From the NCBI GenBank assembly GCA_963977065.1, contig CAXBNF010000012.1, positions 23,208 through 87,207 of the forward strand: a stretch of DNA of 64,000 nucleotides, in the 5' to 3' direction. Shown in pieces: positions 25,223 to 33,578 of the stretch. The DNA is from Planktosalinus sp963977065. Lineage in GTDB: Bacteria > Bacteroidota > Bacteroidia > Flavobacteriales > Flavobacteriaceae. The position numbers and the translations under genes are program-made. How positions within the stretch are numbered: position 1 is the first letter of the stretch; every line of letters begins with the position of its first letter. The notes beneath the pieces were generated by a model. The model worked only from the letters and a program-made list of their open reading frames with translations, searched no databases and had not been told where the DNA came from.

Positions 25223-25453
25223 TTATTCTTCTTCATATCTGGCCACTTCACGATCATAAAATTCAGTGGCTAGTTGAATGAGGTTTTCGGTTTCTGCTTC
25301 CAGTTCCTTTTGATCTTCGTCGTCAAACTCTTCCAGCCATTCCACTTCATCATTTTCCAGATTGATAATAAACCGTGGAAATTCAGTGTGAATCACATAA
25401 ATTGCATTTGGAAAGTCTGTGTTGTCGCCTAAGATGAATTTTGGTAGTTCCAT
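25223..25453 (-). CDS. Small acidic protein of unknown function
   Basis: A 76-residue soluble protein, MELPKFILGDNTDFPNAIYVIHTEFPRFIINL, followed by a strongly acidic half (EEFDDEDQKELEAETENL). I do not recognise a domain. The first half has alternating hydrophobic residues consistent with beta strands; the second looks helical. It precedes the PAP2 gene with a seven-base gap on the same strand. Confidence 0.75.
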   Translation of the reverse strand: MELPKFILGDNTDFPNAIYVIHTEFPRFIINLENDEVEWLEEFDDEDQKELEAETENLIQLATEFYDREVARYEEE

Positions 25454-25534
25454 ATAGTGTTTAATTGGTCTAAGAATTTCTGCCCTTCAAGCTTGAGATG
25501 ATGAGTATTCATTTACAAAAATAGTTTAACAAAT

Positions 25535-26887
25535 TTAAACAGCCTGCCCTTTGATAAGTTTTTTAGTTAAATGATCAAACCGTAAGTACAACATCAATGC
25601 TGAAACAGTCAAACCGGCAAATAATCCTATCCATATGCCCATAGCACCCAATGCTTCATCCTTTCCAAGAAAATACCCCACCGGAAAGCCAACCAACCAA
25701 TAGGCCACAAAACATATCCAGGATGGAATATTCACATCCTGCAACCCCCTTAAAGCTCCTAGAAAAACAACTTGAAGTCCGTCACTGAGTTGGAATATAG
25801 CAGCTACAATCAACAAAGTGGAAGCTATTTGAATTACCTCTGCATTATCGATATAGAAAGTGGGAAGTATGCCTTTTGTGATGATAAAGAGTATTGCAAA
25901 AAAAGCTTGTATAACGAGCACCATCAAGAAAATTGAAAAAGCGATGCGCCGCAGTTCTGTAAAATTCTTTTTACCCTTTTGATTGCCCACTCTTATTGTT
26001 GCCGTAACACTAAAGCCCACCGCAATCATAAATGTCATAGAAGCCAGGTTTAATGCAATCTGATTTGCTGCCTGTGAATTGGTTCCCAGCATACCTGCGA
26101 GAAAAATAGAGGCTGTAAATAAAGCGACTTCAAAAAACATTTGTAAGGCCGTGGGGAACCCAAGACCAAAGAGTCTTTTGAATATGTGCATATTGAGATT
26201 CTTTCGTTTGGACCAAATAAAATAAGGACTAAATTTCTTTTTGTTTTTGAGAATAAAATAAATAAACGCCAGCATAAAAAAGCGTGAAATCAAAGTGCCT
26301 AAGGCAGCACCTTCCAACTCAAGCCGTGGAAAAATCCAGATTCCATAAATAAGGAGGTAGTTAAAAATAATATTGACCATATTGGCAATCAATGTAGCAT
26401 ACATGGCATATTTAGTTTGAGAGAGCCCGTCTGCAAATTGTTTAAACCCTTGAAACAACATTAAAGGAATCATTGAGAAAGCCACAATCTCAAGATAAGG
26501 GATGGCCAGGTCAACAACTTCAGGTGGCTGATTGAGATGGTAAAGAATAGGTTTAATAAACAATAACAGGATAAACAACAAAAGTCCGTTTATACCACAA
26601 AGTATCATTCCATGATGGAAAAAATCACGACCATTTTCAATATTGGATTCTCCATCTGCTTCAGCGATGAGGGGCGTGATGGCAAATGAAAAGCCAATGC
26701 CAATGGACAAGGCAATAAAAATCAAACTGTTGCCCAAAGAGATAGCAGCAAGCTCTGCAGCACCCAGTTGACCCACCATCAGGTTGTCAACTAATCCTAC
26801 CATTACATGGCCCAGTTGACCCAGCATAATAGGAAAAGCCAATTTTAAATTGTATTGAAACTCTTTAGTGTAATTTGCTAGGACCAT
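25535..26887 (-). CDS. MATE-family efflux transporter
   Basis: The 450-residue protein has 12 predicted transmembrane helices and the MATE pattern MLGQLGHVMVGLVDNLMVGQLGAAELAA at the N-terminus, repeated in the second half by GFPTALQMFFEVALFTAS. MATE (NorM/DinF type) carriers export cationic drugs or metabolites using Na+ or H+. The length is normal and the substrate unknown. It stands alone between the small acidic protein gene and the sigma-MscS operon, whose terminator lies at 27028-27056. Confidence 0.92.
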   Translation of the reverse strand: MVLANYTKEFQYNLKLAFPIMLGQLGHVMVGLVDNLMVGQLGAAELAAISLGNSLIFIALSIGIGFSFAITPLIAEADGESNIENGRDFFHHGMILCGINGLLLFILLLFIKPILYHLNQPPEVVDLAIPYLEIVAFSMIPLMLFQGFKQFADGLSQTKYAMYATLIANMVNIIFNYLLIYGIWIFPRLELEGAALGTLISRFFMLAFIYFILKNKKKFSPYFIWSKRKNLNMHIFKRLFGLGFPTALQMFFEVALFTASIFLAGMLGTNSQAANQIALNLASMTFMIAVGFSVTATIRVGNQKGKKNFTELRRIAFSIFLMVLVIQAFFAILFIITKGILPTFYIDNAEVIQIASTLLIVAAIFQLSDGLQVVFLGALRGLQDVNIPSWICFVAYWLVGFPVGYFLGKDEALGAMGIWIGLFAGLTVSALMLYLRFDHLTKKLIKGQAV

Positions 26888-27127
26888 TAATAATTAAGTG
26901 GGCATTAAAAGGGTCAAAGTTAGGTGTATTTTAATTAAAGAGTAGAGCAATGAAAAAAAAATATTATAGCTGCTAGAATCTATCAAAGTTTTATATGAGT
27001 GGTTCATTTCTAAAAATGAATACTATTAAAAAAGCCCGGTAAAATTACCGGGCTTTACAAGCAAACTTACTAACCAAAACTAAATTAACTAATTTTAAAA
27101 ATCTGCTTTAAGTGTTAATTGTAATGT
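26888..27127. other. Intergenic stretch with one terminator
   Basis: Between the MATE gene and the small ORF at 27128. Apart from the terminator hairpin at 27031-27056 I see only AT-rich sequence with no open reading frame of note. Confidence 0.5.
27028..27056 (-). terminator. Strong terminator of the sigma/MscS operon
   Basis: Perfect 11-bp stem AAAGCCCGGTA (27031-27041) and TACCGGGCTTT (27046-27056) with a four-base loop, followed on the minus strand by six T. Its position downstream of 27128 implies that leftward transcription continues through the small ORF there. Confidence 0.85.
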
Positions 27128-27253
27128 TTATTTCTTCTTTTTAAAACCCCTTTTAAGATGCTTATTTTCACGAAATAATTTTATCAGTATATAGATAACT
27201 ATAATGAGAAAAATTAGCTCTGCAAGAATTAATAAATATGATACGATATGCAT
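27128..27253 (-). CDS. Possible 41-residue single-span membrane protein
   Basis: An ATG at 27253 opens a 41-codon frame ending in TAA at 27128. The product begins MHIVSYLLILAEL, continues through a hydrophobic segment to about residue 27 and finishes with a basic tail KHLKRGFKKKK, the layout of a small inner-membrane protein with positive-inside cytoplasmic tail. It lies 85 bases after the MscS-like gene and before the operon terminator. No clear ribosome binding site is visible, and short frames in AT-rich DNA can be chance, so the call is tentative. Confidence 0.45.
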   Translation of the reverse strand: MHIVSYLLILAELIFLIIVIYILIKLFRENKHLKRGFKKKK

Positions 27254-27338
27254 TTGGGGTAAACAAGTATTGAACTGTTCTATTTTTAATTCTCTTTTTT
27301 AGAAACCAAAACAATTAAAATGTCACCAAAAAAATATA

Positions 27339-28148
27339 TTAATCTTCAAGTATTTCAATTTTCTTATTAACGATCGTCTTAATGGGGTACACAATTCTTG
27401 ATGTATCTGTTTGAAGTACAAGACAAATGTTATCAATAGAGATAATTGAGCCCACAGTAGTATCTATTTTTATTTTTTTTCCGATTTCTAAATTTTTTCG
27501 GGTGTAAAACCCTAAAATCAATCTGAGTATAACATCTTTTGACCCCAATCCCATAGCAATTGTAAAAGCTAACAATATTGAACCCAGAATGATTGAAAGA
27601 TTACTCGTTATAATTTCTGTATTAACCCCCAGTTGATTTAATGAAATAATAACTGTAATAACCAGAATTACAAAAAATACAATGTTACTAATTGAATTTG
27701 AACCATTTAAATCAAATGATTTTAGTAAGTTTTTTACCGTTTCCTTAAGGTAACTCGCTAAATAGAGCCCGGCTGTTAAAATAACAATGGCAGAAATAAG
27801 CGTGGGAAGATATCCTAAAAAGGAAAGTACAGCATCAGAAATCCTGTCAAGACCAAAGAGTTCTGAACCAATCAAAACGATAATAAGAACCAAAATCCAT
27901 TTAACTACCTTATGAATAACAACAGGAAGATTTATTTTAAAATTGAGCGTATGTAAAAACTCATTTCCATTTATTTTTTCATTTAACAAATGAAGCTGTG
28001 AAAACTTTAAAAAGCGTTTTAATAAAAACAAAAAAAGTTTAAGTAAAATCCAACTTATAATTACAAAAGCAAGGAGGCCAAGAATTGTTGGCAGTGCTTC
28101 AATAAAAGAGTTTTTTAAATCTTCTAAAATCTTAAAATCTGTGTTCAT
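27339..28148 (-). CDS. Mechanosensitive-channel-like membrane protein
   Basis: The 269-residue protein has about five transmembrane helices and then an MscS-type core. The pore-like helix SIILGSILLAFTIAMGLGSKDVILRLILGFYTRKNLEIG (about 188-226) ends with the conserved start of the beta domain, and a short beta domain follows (TTVGSIISIDN). The large cytoplasmic alpha-beta cage of MscS is missing. It resembles CmpX-like small MscS proteins. It is third in a leftward operon after an ECF sigma factor and a 61-residue protein, so it may sense or relieve membrane tension for that sigma system. That link is inferred. Confidence 0.82.
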   Translation of the reverse strand: MNTDFKILEDLKNSFIEALPTILGLLAFVIISWILLKLFLFLLKRFLKFSQLHLLNEKINGNEFLHTLNFKINLPVVIHKVVKWILVLIIVLIGSELFGLDRISDAVLSFLGYLPTLISAIVILTAGLYLASYLKETVKNLLKSFDLNGSNSISNIVFFVILVITVIISLNQLGVNTEIITSNLSIILGSILLAFTIAMGLGSKDVILRLILGFYTRKNLEIGKKIKIDTTVGSIISIDNICLVLQTDTSRIVYPIKTIVNKKIEILED

Positions 28149-28153
28149 AATTA

Positions 28154-28339
28154 TTAATTATTTTTTTTATTTGGTTTAGTTATTCTATAAAGATTGTCTA
28201 AAGAGGCAGGGTATTTAATCATCGCTAAATCAGCAAAATCTAGTACCAATTTAATGGCTGTTACATCTGAAAGCACTTTTTCTTTAAGCGACTCAGGTAA
28301 TTTTTCGTTTCTGATAATTTTTTTAAATGGATTTTCCAT
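28154..28339 (-). CDS. 61-residue protein between sigma factor and MscS-like gene
   Basis: The product MENPFKKIIRNEKLPESLKEKVL...KPNKKNN is small, soluble and largely helical, with no known domain. It is nine bases after the ECF sigma gene and five before the channel-like gene, exactly where an anti-sigma gene often sits. It lacks a zinc-binding HxxxCxxC motif and a membrane helix, so it is not a classical anti-sigma factor. A regulatory role toward the sigma factor is a guess from position. Confidence 0.7.
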   Translation of the reverse strand: MENPFKKIIRNEKLPESLKEKVLSDVTAIKLVLDFADLAMIKYPASLDNLYRITKPNKKNN

Positions 28340-28348
28340 AGCCCTAGT

Positions 28349-28915
28349 TTAAACCTTATTATACACTTGGATTAACTTCTCTTTAGCTCTCTTAATTCTC
28401 ATTTTAACAGCACTTTCTCCTATTTGTAAACTGTCTTGAATATCTTGAATACTAAAATCATCCTGGTATTTCATCAACAAAATCATCTTATCACTCGGGT
28501 CGATTTTCTCCATCGATAACATCAATTTTTCAGCTTTGAGTTGATATATTTCATTATCAGATATTTCGTCTACAATTGAATAATTCTCGTGCGTTAAATC
28601 TTTAAATGTATTTTTCTTTTTCTTTTGATCTCTTTGAATATAATTCAAACAAAAATTATAGGTAAAGGAATAAAGCCAGGTAGAGAATTTTGATTTACCT
28701 TGAAATGTTTTTAGCTTTAAAAATAGCTGAATAAAAATATCGTGTGTTAAATCCTGAGCTTCCACTTGTGATTTTGAAAAACTAAGGCATTTTGCATATA
28801 CTTTTTCAGCATATCGATCATACAATTGAGCAAACAAATGGGTGTCATTTGATGCTACAATTTTACAAACAAGCTCTTCATCATCCATGAGATTAATATC
28901 CCTTTGGTATTGCAT
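28349..28915 (-). CDS. ECF-type RNA polymerase sigma factor
   Basis: A 188-residue sigma-70 family protein with region 2 (LYDRYAEKVYAKCLSF, DLTHDIFIQLFLKLKTFQGKSKFSTWLY, about 30-90) and region 4 (LLMKYQDDFSIQDIQDSLQIGESAVKMRIKRAKEKL, about 145-182). It has no region 1 or 3, as expected for an ECF factor. It heads an operon with a 61-residue protein and an MscS-like channel, which suggests a cell-envelope or osmotic signal. An inverted repeat TGTCT-N7-AGACA (28935-28951) lies just upstream of its start and could be a control site. Confidence 0.92.
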   Translation of the reverse strand: MQYQRDINLMDDEELVCKIVASNDTHLFAQLYDRYAEKVYAKCLSFSKSQVEAQDLTHDIFIQLFLKLKTFQGKSKFSTWLYSFTYNFCLNYIQRDQKKKKNTFKDLTHENYSIVDEISDNEIYQLKAEKLMLSMEKIDPSDKMILLMKYQDDFSIQDIQDSLQIGESAVKMRIKRAKEKLIQVYNKV

Positions 28916-29126
28916 TCAATTATAAAAAATAGGTTGTCTGAATTTTAGACACAAAAAATCTAAAAAGTCACTCTCTCTCAAAAAAAGAAGTGCAAAAATA
29001 TTTTAAATATTAAAACTAGAAGCATATTTCAAACTTTTAAAATATTAAAATAACACACGCACCTTGCCACATAATCAAAATTCCGTAATTTCGTAGCTTA
29101 TAACAAATCGATTAAAACACAGCATA

Positions 29127-30503
29127 ATGAGCAAATATGATATTATCGTTCTTGGAAGTGGTCCCGGTGGTTATGTAACCGCTATTCGTGCCTCACAATT
29201 AGGGTTTAAAACCGCAGTGATTGAAAAAGAAAGCCTGGGAGGCGTTTGCCTTAACTGGGGATGTATTCCCACCAAAGCCCTTCTAAAAAGTGCGCAGGTT
29301 TTTGAATACTTAAAACATGCTGAAGACTACGGACTCACCCTGAAAGATGCCGACAAGGACTTTACCAAAGTCGTCAAAAGAAGCCGCAATATTGCCGGAG
29401 ATATGAGCAAAGGTGTTCAGTTTTTGATGAAGAAAAACAAGATTGACGTCATCGACGGTTTCGGAAAATTAAAACCCGGAAAAAAAGTAGATGTTGACGG
29501 AAAAGAATACAGCGCAGATCATATCATTATTGCTACCGGTGCACGCTCACGCGAATTGCCAAGTTTAAAACAGGACGGTAAAAAAGTAATTGGTTACCGC
29601 GAGGCCATGTCGCTTGACAAACAACCCAAATCGATGATTGTTGTGGGAAGTGGCGCCATTGGTGTTGAGTTTGCACATTTTTACAACGCAATGGGTACAG
29701 ATGTGACAATCGTTGAATTTTTACCCAACCTCGTGCCGCTGGAAGATGAGGACGTATCCAAACAATTTGAACGCTCATTCAAAAAAGCCGGTATCAAAGT
29801 GATGACCAGCTCTTCTGTAGAGTCGGTTGACGTTTCAGGGAAAGGAGTAAAAGCCAAAGTAAAAACCTCAAAAGGTGAAGAAACCCTGGAAGCTGATATC
29901 GTTTTATCTGCTGTGGGAATCAAATCAAATTTAGAAAACATTGGTCTTGAAGATGTGGGCATCGTGGTTGATAAGGACAAAATTATGGTCAACGACTGGT
30001 ACCAAACCAATATTCCCGGCTATTATGCCATTGGAGATGTGGTTCCCGGTCCTGCGTTGGCACACGTAGCTTCCGCGGAAGGGATTACTTGCGTCGAAAA
30101 AATCAAAGGCATGCACGTGGAAGCCATCGATTATGGCAATATCCCCGGATGTACTTATGCTACTCCTGAAATCGCCAGCGTGGGCATGACCGAAAAGCAA
30201 GCCAAAGAAGCCGGATATGAACTGAAAGTGGGTAAATTCCCGTTTACCGCCTCAGGAAAAGCCAAAGCCGCCGGAACGCCCGATGGCTTTGTAAAAGTAA
30301 TTTTTGACGCCAAGTATGGCGAGTGGTTAGGTTGTCATATGATTGGCGCCGGAGTCACCGATATGATTGCAGAAGCCGTTCTTGGTAGAAAACTGGAAAC
30401 CACAGGACACGAAGTATTAAAAGCCATTCACCCCCACCCCACTATGAGTGAGGCCGTGATGGAAGCCGTAGCCGATGCTTATGGCGAGGTGATTCACTTA
30501 TAA
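29127..30503 (+). CDS. lpdA: Dihydrolipoyl dehydrogenase (first copy)
   Basis: E3 flavoenzyme of 2-oxoacid dehydrogenase complexes. It reoxidises dihydrolipoamide with NAD+. The FAD-binding motif GSGPGGYVTAIRA, the redox disulfide GVCLNWGCIPTKA (cysteines near 41 and 46), a second Rossmann motif VVGSGAIGVEFA near 177, and the dimer-interface HPHPTMSEAVMEA with the catalytic His-Glu are all present. The length of 458 residues is normal. A second copy with the disulfide CLNVGC lies at 57775. It stands alone and ends in a strong terminator. Confidence 0.95.
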   Translation: MSKYDIIVLGSGPGGYVTAIRASQLGFKTAVIEKESLGGVCLNWGCIPTKALLKSAQVFEYLKHAEDYGLTLKDADKDFTKVVKRSRNIAGDMSKGVQFLMKKNKIDVIDGFGKLKPGKKVDVDGKEYSADHIIIATGARSRELPSLKQDGKKVIGYREAMSLDKQPKSMIVVGSGAIGVEFAHFYNAMGTDVTIVEFLPNLVPLEDEDVSKQFERSFKKAGIKVMTSSSVESVDVSGKGVKAKVKTSKGEETLEADIVLSAVGIKSNLENIGLEDVGIVVDKDKIMVNDWYQTNIPGYYAIGDVVPGPALAHVASAEGITCVEKIKGMHVEAIDYGNIPGCTYATPEIASVGMTEKQAKEAGYELKVGKFPFTASGKAKAAGTPDGFVKVIFDAKYGEWLGCHMIGAGVTDMIAEAVLGRKLETTGHEVLKAIHPHPTMSEAVMEAVADAYGEVIHL

Positions 30504-30526
30504 GATTTTATCGTTCCCATGAACTG

Positions 30527-30567
30527 AAAAACGGTAGCATGAAATTGTTCAGCTACCGTTTTTTTTT
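30527..30567 (+). terminator. Terminator of first lpdA
   Basis: Stem AAAAACGGTAGC (30527-30538) and GCTACCGTTTTT (30552-30563) followed by a T run. Confidence 0.85.
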
Positions 30568-30601
30568 ATTCCTAATACTTTGTTCCTGAAACTTCTAACC
30601 T

Positions 30602-31534
30602 CTACTTCACCTTCACCAACTCCACATCAAACACCAAAGTAGCATTCGGCGGGATCACACCACCGGCTCCGGCTGAACCGTAAGCGAGTTTTGAAGGAAG
30701 TACAAAACGGGCTTGATCGCCTTCTTTTAAAAGTAAAATACCTTCATCCCATCCCGGGATTACACGGCCCATACCCACAGGAAAATCAATGGGATTGTTT
30801 CTTTCAAAAGAAGAGTCAAAAACTTTTCCATCGGTAAACATGCCCTTGTAGTGTACAAAAACGACATCGCCTTTTTTGGGTTGCTTTCCATCTCCCTTTT
30901 CGGTGATTTTGTATCGCAAACCGCTTTTGGTTTCTTCAAAACCTTCAGATAGTTTTCCCAGTAGTTCTTCCTGGGCTTTTTTGGCGGCAGCTTCTCGCTT
31001 GGCTTTGGCTCCTTCAAATTGTCTGAAAGACTCCACGGCATTCCACTTTTCGGCTTCAGCTCCCACTCTGAGTATTTGCAGTTTCTCAATTTGGTCACCC
31101 TGTCCAATGGCATCCACCACATCCTGACCTTCAATCACTTTCCCAAAAACGGTATGATTGTCATCCAGCCAAGGCGTGGCAACATGAGTGATAAAAAACT
31201 GACTTCCGTTGGTAGCTTTTCCGGCATTGGCCATAGAAAGCACTCCGGGCGCATCGTGACGCAAATCAGGATGAAACTCATCATCAAACTGATAACCGGG
31301 TCCGCCGGCTCCTGTCCCGGTAGGGTCACCCCCTTGTACCATAAAGTCCGGTATTACGCGATGAAAAACAATGCCATCATAATAAGGTGTACCCTGTGGT
31401 TTAACATCATTTTCCATAGTTCCTTCGGCTAAAGCCACAAAATTACCCACGGTTCCCGGGGTTAATTCATAGGTTAAATTGATTGTGATTTCCCCTTTTG
31501 ATGTGATTATTTTTGCGTAAATTCCGTCTTCCAT
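30602..31534 (-). CDS. Cyclophilin-FKBP fusion peptidyl-prolyl isomerase
   Basis: Two prolyl isomerase domains in one 310-residue protein. Residues about 1-165 are cyclophilin (FHRVIPDFMVQGGDPTGTG, then SQFFITHVATPWLD). A charged helical linker follows (about 165-205), and the last 100 residues are FKBP (VFVHYKGMFTDGKVFDSSFERN, GWDEGILLLKEGDQARFVLP, IPPNATLVFDVEL). There is no signal peptide, so it should act on cytoplasmic folding. I chose the ATG at 31534 because the -7 box TACCTTTG (31557-31564) lies inside the 11 extra codons of the longer frame. Confidence 0.93.
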   Translation of the reverse strand: MEDGIYAKIITSKGEITINLTYELTPGTVGNFVALAEGTMENDVKPQGTPYYDGIVFHRVIPDFMVQGGDPTGTGAGGPGYQFDDEFHPDLRHDAPGVLSMANAGKATNGSQFFITHVATPWLDDNHTVFGKVIEGQDVVDAIGQGDQIEKLQILRVGAEAEKWNAVESFRQFEGAKAKREAAAKKAQEELLGKLSEGFEETKSGLRYKITEKGDGKQPKKGDVVFVHYKGMFTDGKVFDSSFERNNPIDFPVGMGRVIPGWDEGILLLKEGDQARFVLPSKLAYGSAGAGGVIPPNATLVFDVELVKVK

Positions 31535-31556
31535 AGTATTTAGTTTTTTGATGGCG

Positions 31557-31564
31557 CAAAGGTA
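31557..31564 (-). promoter_or_regulatory. -7 box for the cyclophilin-FKBP gene
   Basis: The minus strand reads TACCTTTG, 22 bases before the chosen ATG. It decides against the upstream start at 31567. Confidence 0.6.
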
Positions 31565-31640
31565 CATATTTGTTTTTGCTCTGAAAATTTAAATTCTTAC
31601 TTTTAAACATAGAAAAACAACCACTCAAAAATCCAGACCA

Positions 31641-32258
31641 ATGAAAAAAACATCTTTATTTTTATTCACATTGCTGCTGTTTTCGTTTCAACTTACAGTA
31701 GCAACAGCGCAGGAAACAACTGAGACTCACGACAAAGTTTATTTATTGAATTTCTACCAGGAAAACATCAATAACCTGAGAGCTAAAACGGCAAACTTAT
31801 CGACAGAACAACTGCAGTACAAACCTTCACCCGAAAGCTGGTCTGTAGCGCAATGTCTGGAACACATCGCCCTTACAGAAACGATGCTTTCCGGAATGGT
31901 GCAAGCCGTGATGGATCAACCCGCCAATCCTGAAGACAGGGAACTTCTGGTAGCTTCTGATGAGGATGTTGTCAACGGTGTTGTGGACAGAAGCACCAAA
32001 TTCAAAGCCCCTGAAGTCCTTCAGCCCGAAGGCAAGTACAGCAGTGCCGAAGAGGGTCTTGTTGCTATTATCAACAACCGCAATAAAATTCTTGAGATGA
32101 TAGAAAACAATTCGCTTGAAGACATGCGCAACCGAGTTGCTGATGCACCGGCAGGAAAGATTGACGGTTACCAGTATCTTTTGTTCATCGCCGGTCACGC
32201 CGAAAGACACAGCAAGCAAATCGATGAAATCATCGCTTCTGAAGGTTTTCCGAAATAA
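31641..32258 (+). CDS. Secreted DinB-family protein
   Basis: The 205-residue protein begins with a signal peptide (KKTSLFLFTLLLFSFQLTVATAQ) and then a DinB-like four-helix bundle. Likely metal-ligand histidines lie in WSVAQCLEHIALTE (about 70) and IAGHAERHSKQIDEII (about 185). DinB/YfiT-like proteins often act as metal-dependent transferases or hydrolases on thiols, but this one's substrate is unknown. Export makes it periplasmic or outer-membrane associated. It converges with umuC, and a shared hairpin lies at 32284-32308. Confidence 0.85.
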   Translation: MKKTSLFLFTLLLFSFQLTVATAQETTETHDKVYLLNFYQENINNLRAKTANLSTEQLQYKPSPESWSVAQCLEHIALTETMLSGMVQAVMDQPANPEDRELLVASDEDVVNGVVDRSTKFKAPEVLQPEGKYSSAEEGLVAIINNRNKILEMIENNSLEDMRNRVADAPAGKIDGYQYLLFIAGHAERHSKQIDEIIASEGFPK

Positions 32259-32283
32259 AAAACAGATTCACTATTTATTCTGA

Positions 32284-32312
32284 AACAAAGTCATTCACGG
32301 GCTTTGTTTTTT
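32284..32312 (+). terminator. Terminator of the DinB-family gene
   Basis: Stem AACAAAG (32284-32290) and CTTTGTT (32302-32308) with T run, overlapping the 3' end of umuC on the other strand. Confidence 0.6.
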
Positions 32313-33578
32313 TGTATGCACCACTGCGAGCTCGTCCCAGCGGGTGGTATAGCGTGGGCCCCGTTCTTCCTGTATGAGTTGCCATTCTTTTTTTCGGTTT
32401 CCACATAAAGCGGAATAAACTTTGGCCTTGCCATATTTATAATTAAGCCGGTCAAAAACATCCATCAGGGCTTGTACATTCTTCTTTTCAGGGTAAAACA
32501 AATTGCCCTGTACAAACTCCTGCGGTATAATACCCAGTAAATTGACACCCACTTTTTTGAAACGATAGCCTGGTTTGTAGATTTGATACAAAGCTTTTTT
32601 TGCCGCCGCAATAAGTGACAGGGTGTCATTGGTCGCTACAGGAAGCGTGATGGTGATGCTATTGGCATATTGAGCATCCTTCACACTAAAGCGATTGGTA
32701 TGCAAAAACACATTGATATAGTTGGCACACGATTTTTGTGCACGCAGCACTTCGGCAACTTCAGAAATGTAATAGGCGCAGGCTTCTTCAATAAGGCTGA
32801 GGTCTTCCAGCGGTTTTCCAAAAGATTTAGCCGTACCAATTCCTTTTTTGGGTTTGGGGAGTTCTTGGATTCCCAGACGAGGGCGGCCGTTCAATTCATC
32901 CCAAATGCGCAAGCCCACCACAGTCATATACCGGCGCACCCATCCGGGAGAGAGTTTTGTGAAGTCATAAGCGGTGTGCACACCTATTTTTTGAAGGCGT
33001 TTGGCATGCTGCCTGCCAATACCCCACACATCTTCTATTTTCAACCACTTGAGTGCTTTGATACGTTTTTCTTCCGTATCAATGACATAAACGGTGTTGA
33101 GTTGTTTATGAAACTTTTTGGCAATGCGGTTGGCTGCTTTAGCAAGTACCTTGGTTTTGGCAATCCCAACACCAACTGGCAATCCGGTAAAACGAAAAAT
33201 ACGATCTCTGATTTCACCGGCATAAACAGTGGGTTCTGCAGAAATAATTCCGGAGAGGTCGATAAACGACTCATCGATGCTATAGACTTCAATGTGTGGT
33301 GAAAATTGATGCAAGATGTTCATAACACGTTGAGACATTTCGCCATAAAATGTATAGTTGGAAGAAAAGGCTGTCACATTGTTTTTGCTGAGTTGCTCTT
33401 TGATTTTAAATACCGGTTCAAACATGGGAATTTCAGTAAGTGCTTTGGCTTCACGGTTTGCAGCAATAACACAGCCATCATTGTTGCTAAGCACCACGAC
33501 AGGTTTTCCCCACAAATGAGGTCTGAAAACTTGCTCGCAGGAGGCATAAAAACTATTGCAATCAATCAAAGCAATCAT
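32295..33578 (-). CDS. umuC: Y-family DNA polymerase (UmuC type)
   Basis: The 427-residue protein has the Y-family signatures: ALIDCNSFYASCEQVF at the N-terminus, VVLSNNDGCVIAANREAKAL near 28, and the catalytic YSIDESFIDLSG near 98. The helix-hairpin-helix and little-finger regions complete the usual UmuC length, with a C-terminal DUF4113-like end. It makes error-prone bypass synthesis past DNA lesions. Its ATG overlaps the stop of the UmuD-like gene by four bases (ATGA), so the two are co-translated. Confidence 0.95.
   Translation of the reverse strand: MIALIDCNSFYASCEQVFRPHLWGKPVVVLSNNDGCVIAANREAKALTEIPMFEPVFKIKEQLSKNNVTAFSSNYTFYGEMSQRVMNILHQFSPHIEVYSIDESFIDLSGIISAEPTVYAGEIRDRIFRFTGLPVGVGIAKTKVLAKAANRIAKKFHKQLNTVYVIDTEEKRIKALKWLKIEDVWGIGRQHAKRLQKIGVHTAYDFTKLSPGWVRRYMTVVGLRIWDELNGRPRLGIQELPKPKKGIGTAKSFGKPLEDLSLIEEACAYYISEVAEVLRAQKSCANYINVFLHTNRFSVKDAQYANSITITLPVATNDTLSLIAAAKKALYQIYKPGYRFKKVGVNLLGIIPQEFVQGNLFYPEKKNVQALMDVFDRLNYKYGKAKVYSALCGNRKKEWQLIQEERGPRYTTRWDELAVVHTKKQSP

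Noticed and set aside
31535..31567. Longer N-terminus of the cyclophilin-FKBP protein
   Set aside because: The extra codons contain the -7 promoter box, so they cannot be in the main transcript. Likewise, longer starts at 10898 (trxA), 59217 (lpdA), 37092 (leucine dehydrogenase) and 22218 (ettA) were set aside for promoter or family reasons.
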